Below, one piece after another: positions 53,237 through 62,785 of a stretch of 64,000 nucleotides of DNA. The DNA is taken from contig NZ_JAHXBN010000006.1 in assembly GCF_019924045.1 (NCBI RefSeq), positions 1 through 64,000 of the forward strand, written 5' to 3'. The notes beneath the pieces were generated by a model that was not told the origin of the DNA, searched no databases, and worked only from the letters and a program-made list of their open reading frames with translations. The stretch's first letter is position 1. Every line of letters begins with the position of its first letter. This stretch comes from Dyadobacter fermentans (GTDB lineage Bacteria > Bacteroidota > Bacteroidia > Cytophagales > Spirosomataceae). A program made the position numbers and the translations under genes.

Positions 53237-55027
53237 ATGAGACTCTTTCAATATATACTAACTCTCGCAGGCATTTTCCTCCTTGCGTCCTGCGACGACG
53301 ACTTTCTCCAGAGAACGCCGCAGACGGCGATTACCAAAGAAGATTTCTTCAACTCCCCCCGCGACCTGGAAACCTATACCAATGGCCTTTACGGGAACCT
53401 GGGCGCGAGCTGGGACGACATCTATTCCGACAACATTTCCATCTACACAGGTGGAAATGAAACGGACAATCTGATTCGCGGCGGTGTGACGCCCGCTACG
53501 GTAGGCGGATGGAATTCATGGGCCCAGCTTCGCAGTATCAACTATATGCTGGACAATACGTCCAAAACTACCGGTGACGCTTCGCTCATCAACCATTATG
53601 TGGGGGTTGCCCGTTTTTTCAGGGCGCTGATTTACTACCGCATGGTGAAAAGATACGGGGATGTGCCCTGGTACTCCCACGTAATGGGTACCAACGACGA
53701 GGAAATGCTTTATAAAGCAAAAGACCCGAGAACTGTCGTGGTCGACTCCGTTATGAGCGATCTGGAATTTGCTGCTGCAAACGTACTGCCTTCCCGTACC
53801 AACAACACTTTGGTGACCCGCTGGGCGGCACTGGCGCTTCTTTCCAAAATAGCTTTACACGAAGGAACTTTCAGGGCCTATCATGACGAGCTTGGGTTAA
53901 AGGCTTCTGCCCCCCAATTCCTCCAACGGGCAGCCTCTGCCTCGCAGGAGCTTATGGAGAAAGGTGGGTTCGAGATTTATAATACCGGGGCGGGAGCTGC
54001 CGATTTCCGTGCATTGTTTTCGAGCAATAACCTTTCTGCCAACAAGGAGGTGATATTCCTCCAAAAGAACAGCAAGGAAGAAGGCGTTGCCAACAATACC
54101 CACGTGGTACTCGACTGGCAATGGGCTCTGAGTGGCAGCCTGGCCAATGAATTCCTCATGAAAGACGGAACGGCATTTACCTCGCTGCCCGGTTATGATA
54201 AGAAAACGTTTGCCGAGATTTTCCGTGATCGCGACCCAAGAATGGCCGAGACGATCATGCCTCCGGGATTTTCGACCGTTCCGGCGACCAATAATCCATA
54301 CGTTATCAAACCGAGCTTCGGCGGTTATCTGCAACTCAAATTTTATCCCCGTGATCCCGCTTTGAGAGGAGGTTGGGCACTGAATTATACAGACCTTCCT
54401 ATTTTCCGATATGCGGAAATTTTGCTGATCAATGCCGAAGCAAAAGCTGAACTCGGAACAATTACACAAGGCGATCTGGACAAAACGGTAAACCTTTTAA
54501 GGCGGCGTGTAAAAATGCCCGACCTCAGTCTATCAGCGGCAAATTCATCCCCGGATCCTTATCTGGCAGCGCGGTACCCGGCGGTAACCGGCGCGTCAAA
54601 GGGCGTTATTCTCGAAATCCGTCGAGAACGCCGCACCGAAATGGCTTGTGAGGGCTTACGCTTCGACGATCTTTATCGCTGGAAAAGCGGTGCATTGCTC
54701 GGGCAGGATTCCAAAGGTATGTACGTGCCTGGATTAGGCGGACTGGATGTGACGGGCGACGGCGTTGCCGACATCGCCATCCTGAAAGCAGTAGGCGAAG
54801 AGGCTCCGATCGCCGGACTTCCCGAAGAAGTTAAATCGAAAGTGGTGAAATACTATCTGTCCGACGGCAGCTTTTACCTTTCGAATGAAACATCCGGCAA
54901 TATCATGTTCGGCAGGGACAAGCAGCAGCCGAGAAGTTTCAACGAAGCGAAATATTACTATTTCCCGATTCCGCTCGAACAAACGATTCTCAACAAAAAT
55001 TTGAAACAACCCAAAGGCTGGGAATAA
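53237..55027 (+). CDS. SusD/RagB family nutrient-binding lipoprotein
   Basis: This about 596-residue surface lipoprotein captures the nutrient for the SusC channel. The lipobox FLLASC is at residues 13-18, after MRLFQYILTLAG. TPQTAITKEDFFNSPRDLET follows, and the TPR-like helical part has VARFFRALIYYRMVKRYGDV near 132. The C-terminal signature EIRRERRTEMACEGLRFDD near 460 is diagnostic. I chose the ATG at 53237; the frame is open into the end of susC. No glycoside hydrolase lies with the pair, so its substrate is not suggested. Confidence 0.95.
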   Translation: MRLFQYILTLAGIFLLASCDDDFLQRTPQTAITKEDFFNSPRDLETYTNGLYGNLGASWDDIYSDNISIYTGGNETDNLIRGGVTPATVGGWNSWAQLRSINYMLDNTSKTTGDASLINHYVGVARFFRALIYYRMVKRYGDVPWYSHVMGTNDEEMLYKAKDPRTVVVDSVMSDLEFAAANVLPSRTNNTLVTRWAALALLSKIALHEGTFRAYHDELGLKASAPQFLQRAASASQELMEKGGFEIYNTGAGAADFRALFSSNNLSANKEVIFLQKNSKEEGVANNTHVVLDWQWALSGSLANEFLMKDGTAFTSLPGYDKKTFAEIFRDRDPRMAETIMPPGFSTVPATNNPYVIKPSFGGYLQLKFYPRDPALRGGWALNYTDLPIFRYAEILLINAEAKAELGTITQGDLDKTVNLLRRRVKMPDLSLSAANSSPDPYLAARYPAVTGASKGVILEIRRERRTEMACEGLRFDDLYRWKSGALLGQDSKGMYVPGLGGLDVTGDGVADIAILKAVGEEAPIAGLPEEVKSKVVKYYLSDGSFYLSNETSGNIMFGRDKQQPRSFNEAKYYYFPIPLEQTILNKNLKQPKGWE

Positions 55028-55052
55028 GATACCACTTGGGCTATGCTTTTTC

Positions 55053-55088
55053 AGGACATGGAACTTTGTTATCAAAGGTCCATGTCCT
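55053..55088 (+). terminator. Hairpin after susD
   Basis: AGGACATGGA (55053-55062) pairs with TCCATGTCCT (55079-55088), extended by CTTTG/CAAAG with one mismatch, around a 4-base loop. No T tract follows, so terminator strength is doubtful. Confidence 0.5.
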
Positions 55089-55140
55089 TGCATAACCGGA
55101 GCAAAGTCGGGTTATTTGAGTTTCTTTTTAGATCCTAGTT

Positions 55141-56229
55141 TTGAGCACGAACAATACCACCTCCACACTTCCACCAACCAAACAGCATTTCGAAATTCTC
55201 GACGGACTCAGAGGCGTTGCCGCATTAGCCGTTGTTGTATTTCACTTTATGGAATGGGTTTATACCGATCCCTCCCAAAACTTCATCGGCCACGGCTTCC
55301 TCGCTGTCGACTTCTTTTTCTGCCTTTCAGGATTTGTGATCGGCTACGCCTACGACGACCGGATCGGCAAAATGGGCCTCCGCCATTTTTTCATATCACG
55401 GATCATCCGGCTCCATCCGCTCGTTATCGCAGGATCGATATTGGGCCTGCTGGCGTTCTTATTCGACCCATTTGGCGGGCATCCCGAACTGTACAGCACC
55501 GGTAAAGTCATTCTCACATTTCTTTGTTCGATATTTCTCATTCCCTTTCCCACAATCGCCGATCGCGCATTCAACCTGTTCAGCTTCAACGCACCTGCAT
55601 GGTCGTTGTTCTGGGAATATGTAGCCAATATTGCTTACGCATTGGTGCTTTACCGGATTGCCCGCAGCTATTTGTTCCTGCTGACGATCCTTTCCGGTCT
55701 GGCTGTCTGCTTTGTAGCTTACCAATCGGGCAACCTGCTCGGCGGTTGGAGCGGCCCCACATTTTGGGATGGGTGCGCCCGCGTTTCATATTCTTTTTTG
55801 GCAGGATTGCTTATTTACCGTTCCAACTGGATCATCCAAAATAAGCTTGGATTTATGGGAATGGCGGCGTTGCTATTGCTTGCTTTCCTGATGCCTATTT
55901 CTCAATGGAACTGGCTATCTGAGCCCTTGGTAGTGTTATTTTATTTCCCTTTACTAATCGCTTTGGGTGCAGGAACCACGCCTTCGCCTCGCTTAAAAGC
56001 ACTTTCCCGATTCTCCGGCAAAATCTCCTACCCCTTATACATGACGCATTATGCGGCACTATGGATGTTCGGAAATTACTACACCAGCCACAAGCCGGAT
56101 GGTATGCAGTTGACTCTCATTATCGTCGCCGGAGTGATGGCTCTGACGGTGGCGGCATACTTGGTCATGGTGATTTATGACATTCCGGTGAGGAGGTATT
56201 TAAGCGCTAACCGGGCTGGAAGGGTTTGA
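55141..56229 (+). CDS. Membrane acyltransferase (acyltransferase 3 family)
   Basis: This 362-residue protein has about ten membrane helices and the acyltransferase-3 motif ILDGLRGVAALAVVVFHF at residues 19-36, with the catalytic His in FHF. LAVDFFFCLSGFVIGYAYDD near 57 is also typical. Such enzymes add acetyl or other acyl groups to sugars or lipids of the surface. The only start in a sensible place is a TTG at 55141; it overlaps a perfect -7 box (TAGTTTTG, 55136-55143), so either the start or the box is misread. It follows the SusCD genes after a hairpin. Confidence 0.88.
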   Translation: MSTNNTTSTLPPTKQHFEILDGLRGVAALAVVVFHFMEWVYTDPSQNFIGHGFLAVDFFFCLSGFVIGYAYDDRIGKMGLRHFFISRIIRLHPLVIAGSILGLLAFLFDPFGGHPELYSTGKVILTFLCSIFLIPFPTIADRAFNLFSFNAPAWSLFWEYVANIAYALVLYRIARSYLFLLTILSGLAVCFVAYQSGNLLGGWSGPTFWDGCARVSYSFLAGLLIYRSNWIIQNKLGFMGMAALLLLAFLMPISQWNWLSEPLVVLFYFPLLIALGAGTTPSPRLKALSRFSGKISYPLYMTHYAALWMFGNYYTSHKPDGMQLTLIIVAGVMALTVAAYLVMVIYDIPVRRYLSANRAGRV

Positions 56230-56250
56230 CAATCTGACGCAATCGCATTC

Positions 56251-59200
56251 TCATTTCATCATTATTACTTTCCCATTAAAAGTCTGAACTACCTCCTGCC
56301 CAACGCCGAGCAGCATTACTTTATATACATAGAGGCCATGTGATGCGTGGGTAGATTGCCAATACCATTCGGTAATAGAGGACAAAGAGTCCATTGCAAG
56401 GACTTTGTCTTCCACCAGTGTCCCCTGCTGACTGTAAATTTGATAGCGAACCGTTGAAATGCCGGCATCTTTTGCCTGTCTCAATTCGAATCGCAGATAC
56501 GAACCGACTGGATTGGGACTCACAATCAGTTCAGAAGATCCGTTTTTCTGATCTCCGATTTTGAAAGGCATCCGATATGAGGTTGCGGATGAATTGCCCG
56601 AGCGGTCTTTCGCATTGATCAATATTTCATACGACCCGGGGGCCCAATCCGTGTCATAGCGCAAGCGAAACGATTTCGGGCCATCCGCCTCCAAGGTGAG
56701 TCTACCTTCCGGATAGCTCAACTTTTCGAAATTGCATTGTTCGCCAGGGCAACGTTTGAGGAATACATCCACCAGCGCCGCATCGGGGTTCAGCGGTCTG
56801 TCGTCGGATACCATGATCGTCAGTACGGGCGCCGGATCGACTGCTTCATCTCTTTTAAGAATCCGCTCATTCAATTTTACACTGATCAGCGGCGCCACGA
56901 TGTCCTTGACATGCCCGCCAGAAAATGATGCCTCCTGCTTCACCACTTCCCAATCCACATCCAGTTCAGCGACATTGTTTTTTTCGTCGAGCTCAGTTAC
57001 CGCTTCCCCAGGATCCAGTTTTACCCGGATGTTCTGAATGTCTTTTGAATTACGGAACGCGACGGTGAGGGTATCTTCATAGGGGAAAGACTTTACAGAT
57101 TCCTGCTTGATTGTTTCGCCCTGCTTTCCATGCCAGGTTATCCTAACAGAAATCTCCTCGCCGGTTCTGAATCTACCATAATTTCCCATCGCTATCCGCA
57201 CGCGCAGAGAGTCGGAATCCTCCATGGTTTGACCCGGCGATTGAGAAAGCAACGTGATACTGTTGTCGGGATCAAGGGCATAATCAGGTCTGTCAATCGT
57301 AATCACTTTCAATGCAGGGTCTCCTTGCAGGATCGACTGGTGCGCATTGGCAATGCCGTACGCATCGCTTTTCAGAATAATATCTTTCGCAACAGCCCAT
57401 TGGATTTTCCCGACCGGCAGATCTTCCGTAGCGGGATTGGAAAACATATATTGGTACAATTTGGCAAGGTAACCCGATGCCGGGCCGACGAAGCTCTCAA
57501 ATGAGTTGGCAACAATCGCAATGGCGCCGCGCCTGGCAGCCAGCAACCAATCCAGTGACAGCGGGAGCCTGTCACTGGCCCTGGGAGTTTTTGGGGTCGG
57601 ATTAGAACGGCCGCTAAAAATGTTTCCGACTCCGCAGCCATTGAAATACATCATCGGATAACGATTGAGATTACTATATCCCCGGGCTGCATCGGTCGCA
57701 TACCCAATATCCGGGTCAGATTCCAGAGGTGAACCATGACCAAAAAATGTGATCAATCCGCAACCCGAATTTACATCCGTGGTAATGTTCACCCGTTCAA
57801 CCTCCTTCATAGCTTGCTGCTTTACGTATTGCACCACATGCCCGCCAGCAATCCCATTCCGGGCCAACGGCCCCAACGCCTTCAACATATCCCTGAATTG
57901 CGTTATCTCCGTAATGTCTCCTCCTCCACTCACATGCAGCATATTTTTTCTCCATCGGTAGTTGCCCGCGCTGTTGTGCTCGTAGTCTTTTATTTTTTGA
58001 AGGTAGTCAAGCACTTGTTGTTCTGTAAATGCAGAGAGCCGCCCCACTGGTATCGCAGGGACGTCTCTGCCCGCTCCCGCGATCCCCTCTACCAGGAGCA
58101 GATCCGATGCGGGATAGCCAATCGTCGGAACCTCGTCGGGTAACTCGCGCTTCATTTTTTCGTTTTGGCTGATTGAATGCCCAATGAGAAACAGCATCTT
58201 ATCAGTCCCTCCCTCCGTAAGCATGTAAGCCATGAATTGCTTGATCGCAACCGGACTCGGCTCTCCGTAGTTGAATTGATTATACAAATCCTTGATGTCT
58301 ACTATCAACGGTGTATAATTCCCGCCTGCTTCCGAGGCACGATATGCTGCCAAATATTTGACTGCGTTCAACAACCGCCCGGTCGTAATCACGATATAAT
58401 TGGGCTCTTTGGCCGGGTATTTCTTGAATTTCACTTCCTGTATCCTCGACGCGTCCACCTTTGTAATTTCATTGGTAACAAGCAAAACCTGGCGTTTGCC
58501 CGCATGCCTTTGCACCATTAGATTTTCCGGTTTCGATTCGATGATTACCGGGCTATTTTCATCTGAAATATCCAGGAACATCGCCTGAGCAGGCACGGCT
58601 GTGAACACAACTCTGCTCCAAGGCTCCTTTGAGGGTTCCAGCCTGAACTCCTTGCTCGATTGTCCATCCATACGGAATTCCTGTGCATATTCCAGGGTAT
58701 AGTAAGTGAGTGAAAAACCACTGTCACTGTCGGTACTCGTTGATTTCAACCTCAAAACACCATTCTGCCCGGTGTCCAGGTCCCCGGGTTGAACTTCCAC
58801 GGTGCATTTCACGAAATTGAAACCAACGATGGTAAGCGTTGCCGCCAACCTCAAACTCTTCACCGTTTTCCCGACGTAAACTTCGACCTTACGATCAGTG
58901 CCACTCCTTCCGTGTAACAACAGGTTCAAATAAGCTTTACTTGCTCCTTTCGCCCTGTACTTCAGGCTAAAATTCCGGATGCACAATGAGTCCGGATAAA
59001 CGACTTTGCCCGTGCGGCTTGCACCCCACTCAAAATAGCTGTTAAAGAATTTGGGCCGGTTGAAAACCAGCGTCGTAAGCGAATATTCATCCTTTAAGCT
59101 GGTCGTGTTTTTTTCAACATGTGATGATAATGGCGACAATTTTTGATCGGCTGGCTGATTGATTTCCCGAGCCCTCTTGCCCGGCTTATCACCCACCGTC

Positions 59201-59577
59201 AGAAAATACGCACCTTCATCCCCGTACATGCTGAAATACGGGTTCACACGTGAGCTCATGGGCCGGTAAAGCAGCGAATCGCTTGCGCCGTCGTTCGGAA
59301 CAGCATAAAAAATAATTTCCTGGTTCGACGTGCTGATGATGGACACCTCTTTGCCGCGCCTCCACAACTGCAATTTTTCGGGAGAATTAGTAGGAAAACC
59401 TTTCGGTAAGGATGAGAATGCAATCCGGTGCAAACCCTTTTTCAATATCCCGATTTTGACGTAAGGCTTATTGTAGTCGATCCAGTTGTTGGCATAGGGT
59501 GCCGTCCACTGGGCTTGTAATTGATAGCCGATCAGCAAAGCCACAACCAGTAGCGCCTGCCTTATGAAGTACCGCAT
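56251..59577 (-). CDS. Gingipain-like C25 cysteine peptidase with type IX secretion sorting domain (PorU-like)
   Basis: This 1108-residue exported protein has a signal peptide (first 22 residues, ending LQAQ). The C25 peptidase region spans about 390-750, with the expected catalytic His in GLITFFGHGSPLE near 609 and Cys in MMYFNGCGVGNIFSG near 647. The CTD starts near 1025 (SELIVSPNPVGSYLRFEL) and ends FNGKVIMMK, a type A sorting signal. It thus resembles a PorU2-like protein as well as a secreted gingipain relative. PorU itself is the sortase of the system. No other type IX genes lie nearby, so I cannot tell enzyme from sortase. Confidence 0.87.
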   Translation of the reverse strand: MRYFIRQALLVVALLIGYQLQAQWTAPYANNWIDYNKPYVKIGILKKGLHRIAFSSLPKGFPTNSPEKLQLWRRGKEVSIISTSNQEIIFYAVPNDGASDSLLYRPMSSRVNPYFSMYGDEGAYFLTVGDKPGKRAREINQPADQKLSPLSSHVEKNTTSLKDEYSLTTLVFNRPKFFNSYFEWGASRTGKVVYPDSLCIRNFSLKYRAKGASKAYLNLLLHGRSGTDRKVEVYVGKTVKSLRLAATLTIVGFNFVKCTVEVQPGDLDTGQNGVLRLKSTSTDSDSGFSLTYYTLEYAQEFRMDGQSSKEFRLEPSKEPWSRVVFTAVPAQAMFLDISDENSPVIIESKPENLMVQRHAGKRQVLLVTNEITKVDASRIQEVKFKKYPAKEPNYIVITTGRLLNAVKYLAAYRASEAGGNYTPLIVDIKDLYNQFNYGEPSPVAIKQFMAYMLTEGGTDKMLFLIGHSISQNEKMKRELPDEVPTIGYPASDLLLVEGIAGAGRDVPAIPVGRLSAFTEQQVLDYLQKIKDYEHNSAGNYRWRKNMLHVSGGGDITEITQFRDMLKALGPLARNGIAGGHVVQYVKQQAMKEVERVNITTDVNSGCGLITFFGHGSPLESDPDIGYATDAARGYSNLNRYPMMYFNGCGVGNIFSGRSNPTPKTPRASDRLPLSLDWLLAARRGAIAIVANSFESFVGPASGYLAKLYQYMFSNPATEDLPVGKIQWAVAKDIILKSDAYGIANAHQSILQGDPALKVITIDRPDYALDPDNSITLLSQSPGQTMEDSDSLRVRIAMGNYGRFRTGEEISVRITWHGKQGETIKQESVKSFPYEDTLTVAFRNSKDIQNIRVKLDPGEAVTELDEKNNVAELDVDWEVVKQEASFSGGHVKDIVAPLISVKLNERILKRDEAVDPAPVLTIMVSDDRPLNPDAALVDVFLKRCPGEQCNFEKLSYPEGRLTLEADGPKSFRLRYDTDWAPGSYEILINAKDRSGNSSATSYRMPFKIGDQKNGSSELIVSPNPVGSYLRFELRQAKDAGISTVRYQIYSQQGTLVEDKVLAMDSLSSITEWYWQSTHASHGLYVYKVMLLGVGQEVVQTFNGKVIMMK

Positions 59578-59825
59578 ATATTCAGGAATGTCTGATGAAT
59601 CCTCAATAAAACATTACCTGACGATTTCATCAGCTTCCTTCCAGCCAGCGTGATAGATGGATTAGCAACAGGCTTTCGCCAGCACTCCGCCTTTGTCGTA
59701 GCTTTGTTGAAATATTTCTACCCGTCGATTCGATAGACATACTACCCCCATGCCGCTCTTGAAAATGTATAATTTCTGGCACAGGATTTGATTTTGATGT
59801 TCCTGCATAAATCAACTCATGACCA

Positions 59826-60107
59826 ATGGACACTTTTAAGTTTATGAAAGACGATTGGGTGAAGGAAAAAGGCGGAGACCAGCTCATGCAGGTCGACGAA
59901 TACCAGATCGTCGAGACCGTGGTTAATCATAATGGATCAGCCACATATCCCGTCACCAGACGGGTGTTCAGCGGGAAGGTTTGGTGTACCTGGGTCAACA
60001 AAAACAAAGCGGTGATCACACAACCGTTTTGGGAAGACGATCTGGAGCCTGCTACGCACCGGCAGAACGACCAGTACATCCACTCACCCCTTAATCACGC
60101 ACACTAG
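59826..60107 (+). CDS. Small DUF2158 (YodC-like) protein
   Basis: This 93-residue protein has a lysine-rich start (MDTFKFMKDDWVKEKGGDQL) and the later segment VWCTWVNKNKAVITQPFWED at about residues 57-76. Both resemble YodC/DUF2158 proteins, which have a KxGDxV...GG...M pattern followed by VxCxW. The central part is longer than in most members. It stands alone, convergent with the next gene, with a shared terminator between. The function of the family is unknown. Confidence 0.72.
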   Translation: MDTFKFMKDDWVKEKGGDQLMQVDEYQIVETVVNHNGSATYPVTRRVFSGKVWCTWVNKNKAVITQPFWEDDLEPATHRQNDQYIHSPLNHAH

Positions 60108-60144
60108 TTCACGAAAACCTATTCTCTTCTCGAAACTAAACACC

Positions 60145-60171
60145 AAAGCCCGGAATCTCTCCCGGGCTTTT
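60145..60171. terminator. Bidirectional terminator
   Basis: AAAGCCCGG (60145-60153) pairs with CCGGGCTTT (60162-60170) around an 8-base loop, with T/A runs on both sides. It separates two convergent genes. Confidence 0.85.
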
Positions 60172-60192
60172 CAGTTTCGGATCTCTCCGTTG

Positions 60193-60558
60193 TCAGGGCT
60201 TTCCTGCGGGATCAGTTTGCGGTTTCGACGAAGTCGTGTCATCGGTCTCAGCCGTTCCTTTGCGGTTTTTACGCCGTTCCGAACGCTCTTTACGCTTATC
60301 ATCGGTAGGCATCAGCGTATCGTGAATCACGGCTCCCGAGCTTTTTTGTCCCTTAATGAGCGTATCCTCTGAGGGTATCTGAGCAGGTCGGGCAGGTGAT
60401 TGCGGCGAATTGAATTCAGGCTTCGTTTCAGGTGCTGTTGTCGGAACAGGACTTTGCGGTACTGGCTGTGGCACAGACGGTTCCGGCGTTACCGGATTCT
60501 GTGCAAATGCCCCTGCGATTCCCAGGAGCATCATGAACATGTATGCAAGGTATTTCAT
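60193..60558 (-). CDS. Secreted Pro/Lys-rich protein of unknown function
   Basis: This about 121-residue protein begins MKYLAYMFMMLLGIAGAFAQ, a clear signal peptide if the Met at 60558 is used (the frame opens 8 codons earlier). The mature part has a proline-rich stretch (PVTPEPSVPQPVPQSPVP) and a charged tail with KRKERSERRKNRKG. It looks disordered throughout. No known domain is visible. Such low-complexity periplasmic proteins are frequent in Cytophagales. Confidence 0.7.
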   Translation of the reverse strand: MKYLAYMFMMLLGIAGAFAQNPVTPEPSVPQPVPQSPVPTTAPETKPEFNSPQSPARPAQIPSEDTLIKGQKSSGAVIHDTLMPTDDKRKERSERRKNRKGTAETDDTTSSKPQTDPAGKP

Positions 60559-60791
60559 GGTCCATGCTGGTTTAGTGAACAAAAACTACCTCTACTATGG
60601 CGGCTTTTTGCACTAAAAGCATTCCAGAACCCCACGGCGCTCCCAGGCCTTCAAGGGCATACTTCGAAAGCGGTTCCAAATGCGTAGACCACAAAATGCG
60701 TAGCGATATACCCAAAATGGGCGACGCATCTTTGGATAAATGTTGTTTTAAAAACTTGCCTTCTACCTCGAAATACTTCGTAGACTTTTTA

Positions 60792-62732
60792 CTAGCTGTA
60801 CACCCTTTTCATGCGAATCTTCTCGCTCGGGGTTAACACCAGCGGCACTTTTTCCACTTTCACAGAGCTGCTATCGAGCCCAAACCATTTATCCTCCGAC
60901 GTAGTAATGCTTTTGATCCCGAAATAAATCTTCATGATCAGTTCCTCCATGAACGGCAAGTTGTTTTCAAGCGACAGGTAGCGTTCGAGCACAATAAAAC
61001 GGAAGTCGCCGGTGATATTCTGCCGGCTCAGCGACTCGTAGCGGCTCGTAATATCCACCTCTTTGTTAAGCACCATATCTTCCACCACTTTACGGAAGAA
61101 AAGGTTAATGCGTTGCTCGATCCGGAAGCCTAAACGGAACGTTACTTTGATCACATCGTCCTCCGCAAGGGTATTCACATGATAATCCATGGTATATGGC
61201 TCATCGGTGGTTTCCACGTGCACAAACCAGTAGATATCGGCGCGCTTCGGTCGTTTATAGAAGATCGAATAGATGATCTTGTTCTCGATTTCGCTCTCCC
61301 GCGAGGCATTAGACATGAATATCAGGTGCGTCGAGTATTTGGGAATACTGATGTCGTTGCTCAGCTCCTTCAACGGACCGATATACTTTTCCAGGCTTTC
61401 GAACTCCGTCAGTCGCATTTTGATATAATATGCTTTCAGCCAAACGGTAATTACCAGGCCGATAACCGTGGCCAGTACCAGCGAAACCCAACCGCCGTGC
61501 GTGAATTTCAACAGGTTCGCCGCCAGGAAAGAGCCTTCAATAGCCAGGTAAATGACCAGGAAAACAATCACAATCGACTTACTTACCCGTTTCACATAGA
61601 GGTATACCGACATGAGGATCGTGGTCATGATCATCGTAAGCGTGATCGCGAGCCCGTACGCCGCCTCCATATGCGATGACTCCTTGAAATACAGCACAAT
61701 ACCGATACAACCCGCCCAAAGCAGCCAGTTCACGCTCGGTACATAAAGCTGCCCCTTCTGATCGCTCGGGTATACCAGCCTTACTTTCGGCCAGAAGTTA
61801 AGCCGGATCGCCTCCGAGATAAGGGTAAACGAGCCGCTGATCAGCGCCTGGCTGGCAATGATAGCGGCAGTAGTAGCAATGCCGATCCCTGGCAGCAACC
61901 ACCAGTCGGGCATGATTTCGTAAAACGGCTTGCGGCCGTTCAGCAGATCGCCCGAATGCACGATCAGCCAAGCACCCTGGCCGAAATAGTTCAGGATCAA
62001 ACAGGTCTTTACAAAAACCCAGCTGATACGGATGTTTCCGCGCCCGCAATGTCCCAGATCGCTGTACAAGGCTTCTGCACCTGTGGTACACAGGAAAACA
62101 GCGCCAAGCATCCAGAACCCTCCGTGATGGTTGGCAAGGAGCCGGTAGGCATATACCGGGCTCAGCGATTTCATGATCTCGGGATGGTCGATCACCTGTG
62201 CAACGCCCAGCACAGCCAGCATGAGGAACCAAATCATCATCACCGGACCAAATGCGCGGCCGACGATCGTCGTTCCAAAAACCTGAATAATGAACAGCAG
62301 CGTGAGGATGCCGATCACAATCGGGATCGTCTGAATATCGGGATAAAGTATACGCAAACCTTCCACCGCGGACGACACCGAAATGGGTGGCGTAATGATT
62401 CCATCGGCTAACAGGGTACTCGCCCCGATAATGGCCGGGACCGTCAGCCAGGCTGCGCGCCTGCGTACGAGGGCGAACAATGCCAGGATACCACCTTCGC
62501 CTTTGTTATCGGCCCTGAGAATGAGGATCACATACTTGATGGTCGTTTGCAACGTAAGCGTCCAGAAAATGCAGGACACGGCCCCGTAAACGACATCATT
62601 CGTAATCTTGTTGGTACCGATTACCGCCTGCATTACGTAGAGCGGCGATGTTCCGATATCTCCGTAAATAATCCCTAATGCGACCAGAAGCCCGGCGGCC
62701 GATGCTTTATCCAGGTGTTTATGCGAACCCAT
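60792..62732 (-). CDS. kup: Kup/HAK/KT family potassium uptake protein
   Basis: This 646-residue transporter takes up K+ with protons. About 12 membrane helices fill residues 10-440, with the family signature GIIYGDIGTSPLYVMQAV at 20-37 and ADNKGEGGILALFALVRR near 73. The C-terminal 200 residues are the soluble part. The length is typical. It stands alone, and with the KefC-type antiporter at 12-13.6 kb it makes two potassium systems in the window, though they are 47 kb apart. Confidence 0.96.
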   Translation of the reverse strand: MGSHKHLDKASAAGLLVALGIIYGDIGTSPLYVMQAVIGTNKITNDVVYGAVSCIFWTLTLQTTIKYVILILRADNKGEGGILALFALVRRRAAWLTVPAIIGASTLLADGIITPPISVSSAVEGLRILYPDIQTIPIVIGILTLLFIIQVFGTTIVGRAFGPVMMIWFLMLAVLGVAQVIDHPEIMKSLSPVYAYRLLANHHGGFWMLGAVFLCTTGAEALYSDLGHCGRGNIRISWVFVKTCLILNYFGQGAWLIVHSGDLLNGRKPFYEIMPDWWLLPGIGIATTAAIIASQALISGSFTLISEAIRLNFWPKVRLVYPSDQKGQLYVPSVNWLLWAGCIGIVLYFKESSHMEAAYGLAITLTMIMTTILMSVYLYVKRVSKSIVIVFLVIYLAIEGSFLAANLLKFTHGGWVSLVLATVIGLVITVWLKAYYIKMRLTEFESLEKYIGPLKELSNDISIPKYSTHLIFMSNASRESEIENKIIYSIFYKRPKRADIYWFVHVETTDEPYTMDYHVNTLAEDDVIKVTFRLGFRIEQRINLFFRKVVEDMVLNKEVDITSRYESLSRQNITGDFRFIVLERYLSLENNLPFMEELIMKIYFGIKSITTSEDKWFGLDSSSVKVEKVPLVLTPSEKIRMKRVYS

Positions 62733-62785
62733 TCGTTAGTCTGTTGAAATGCGGTGCGAATTTAGAAAAATCCGGCTGCTCTTCG

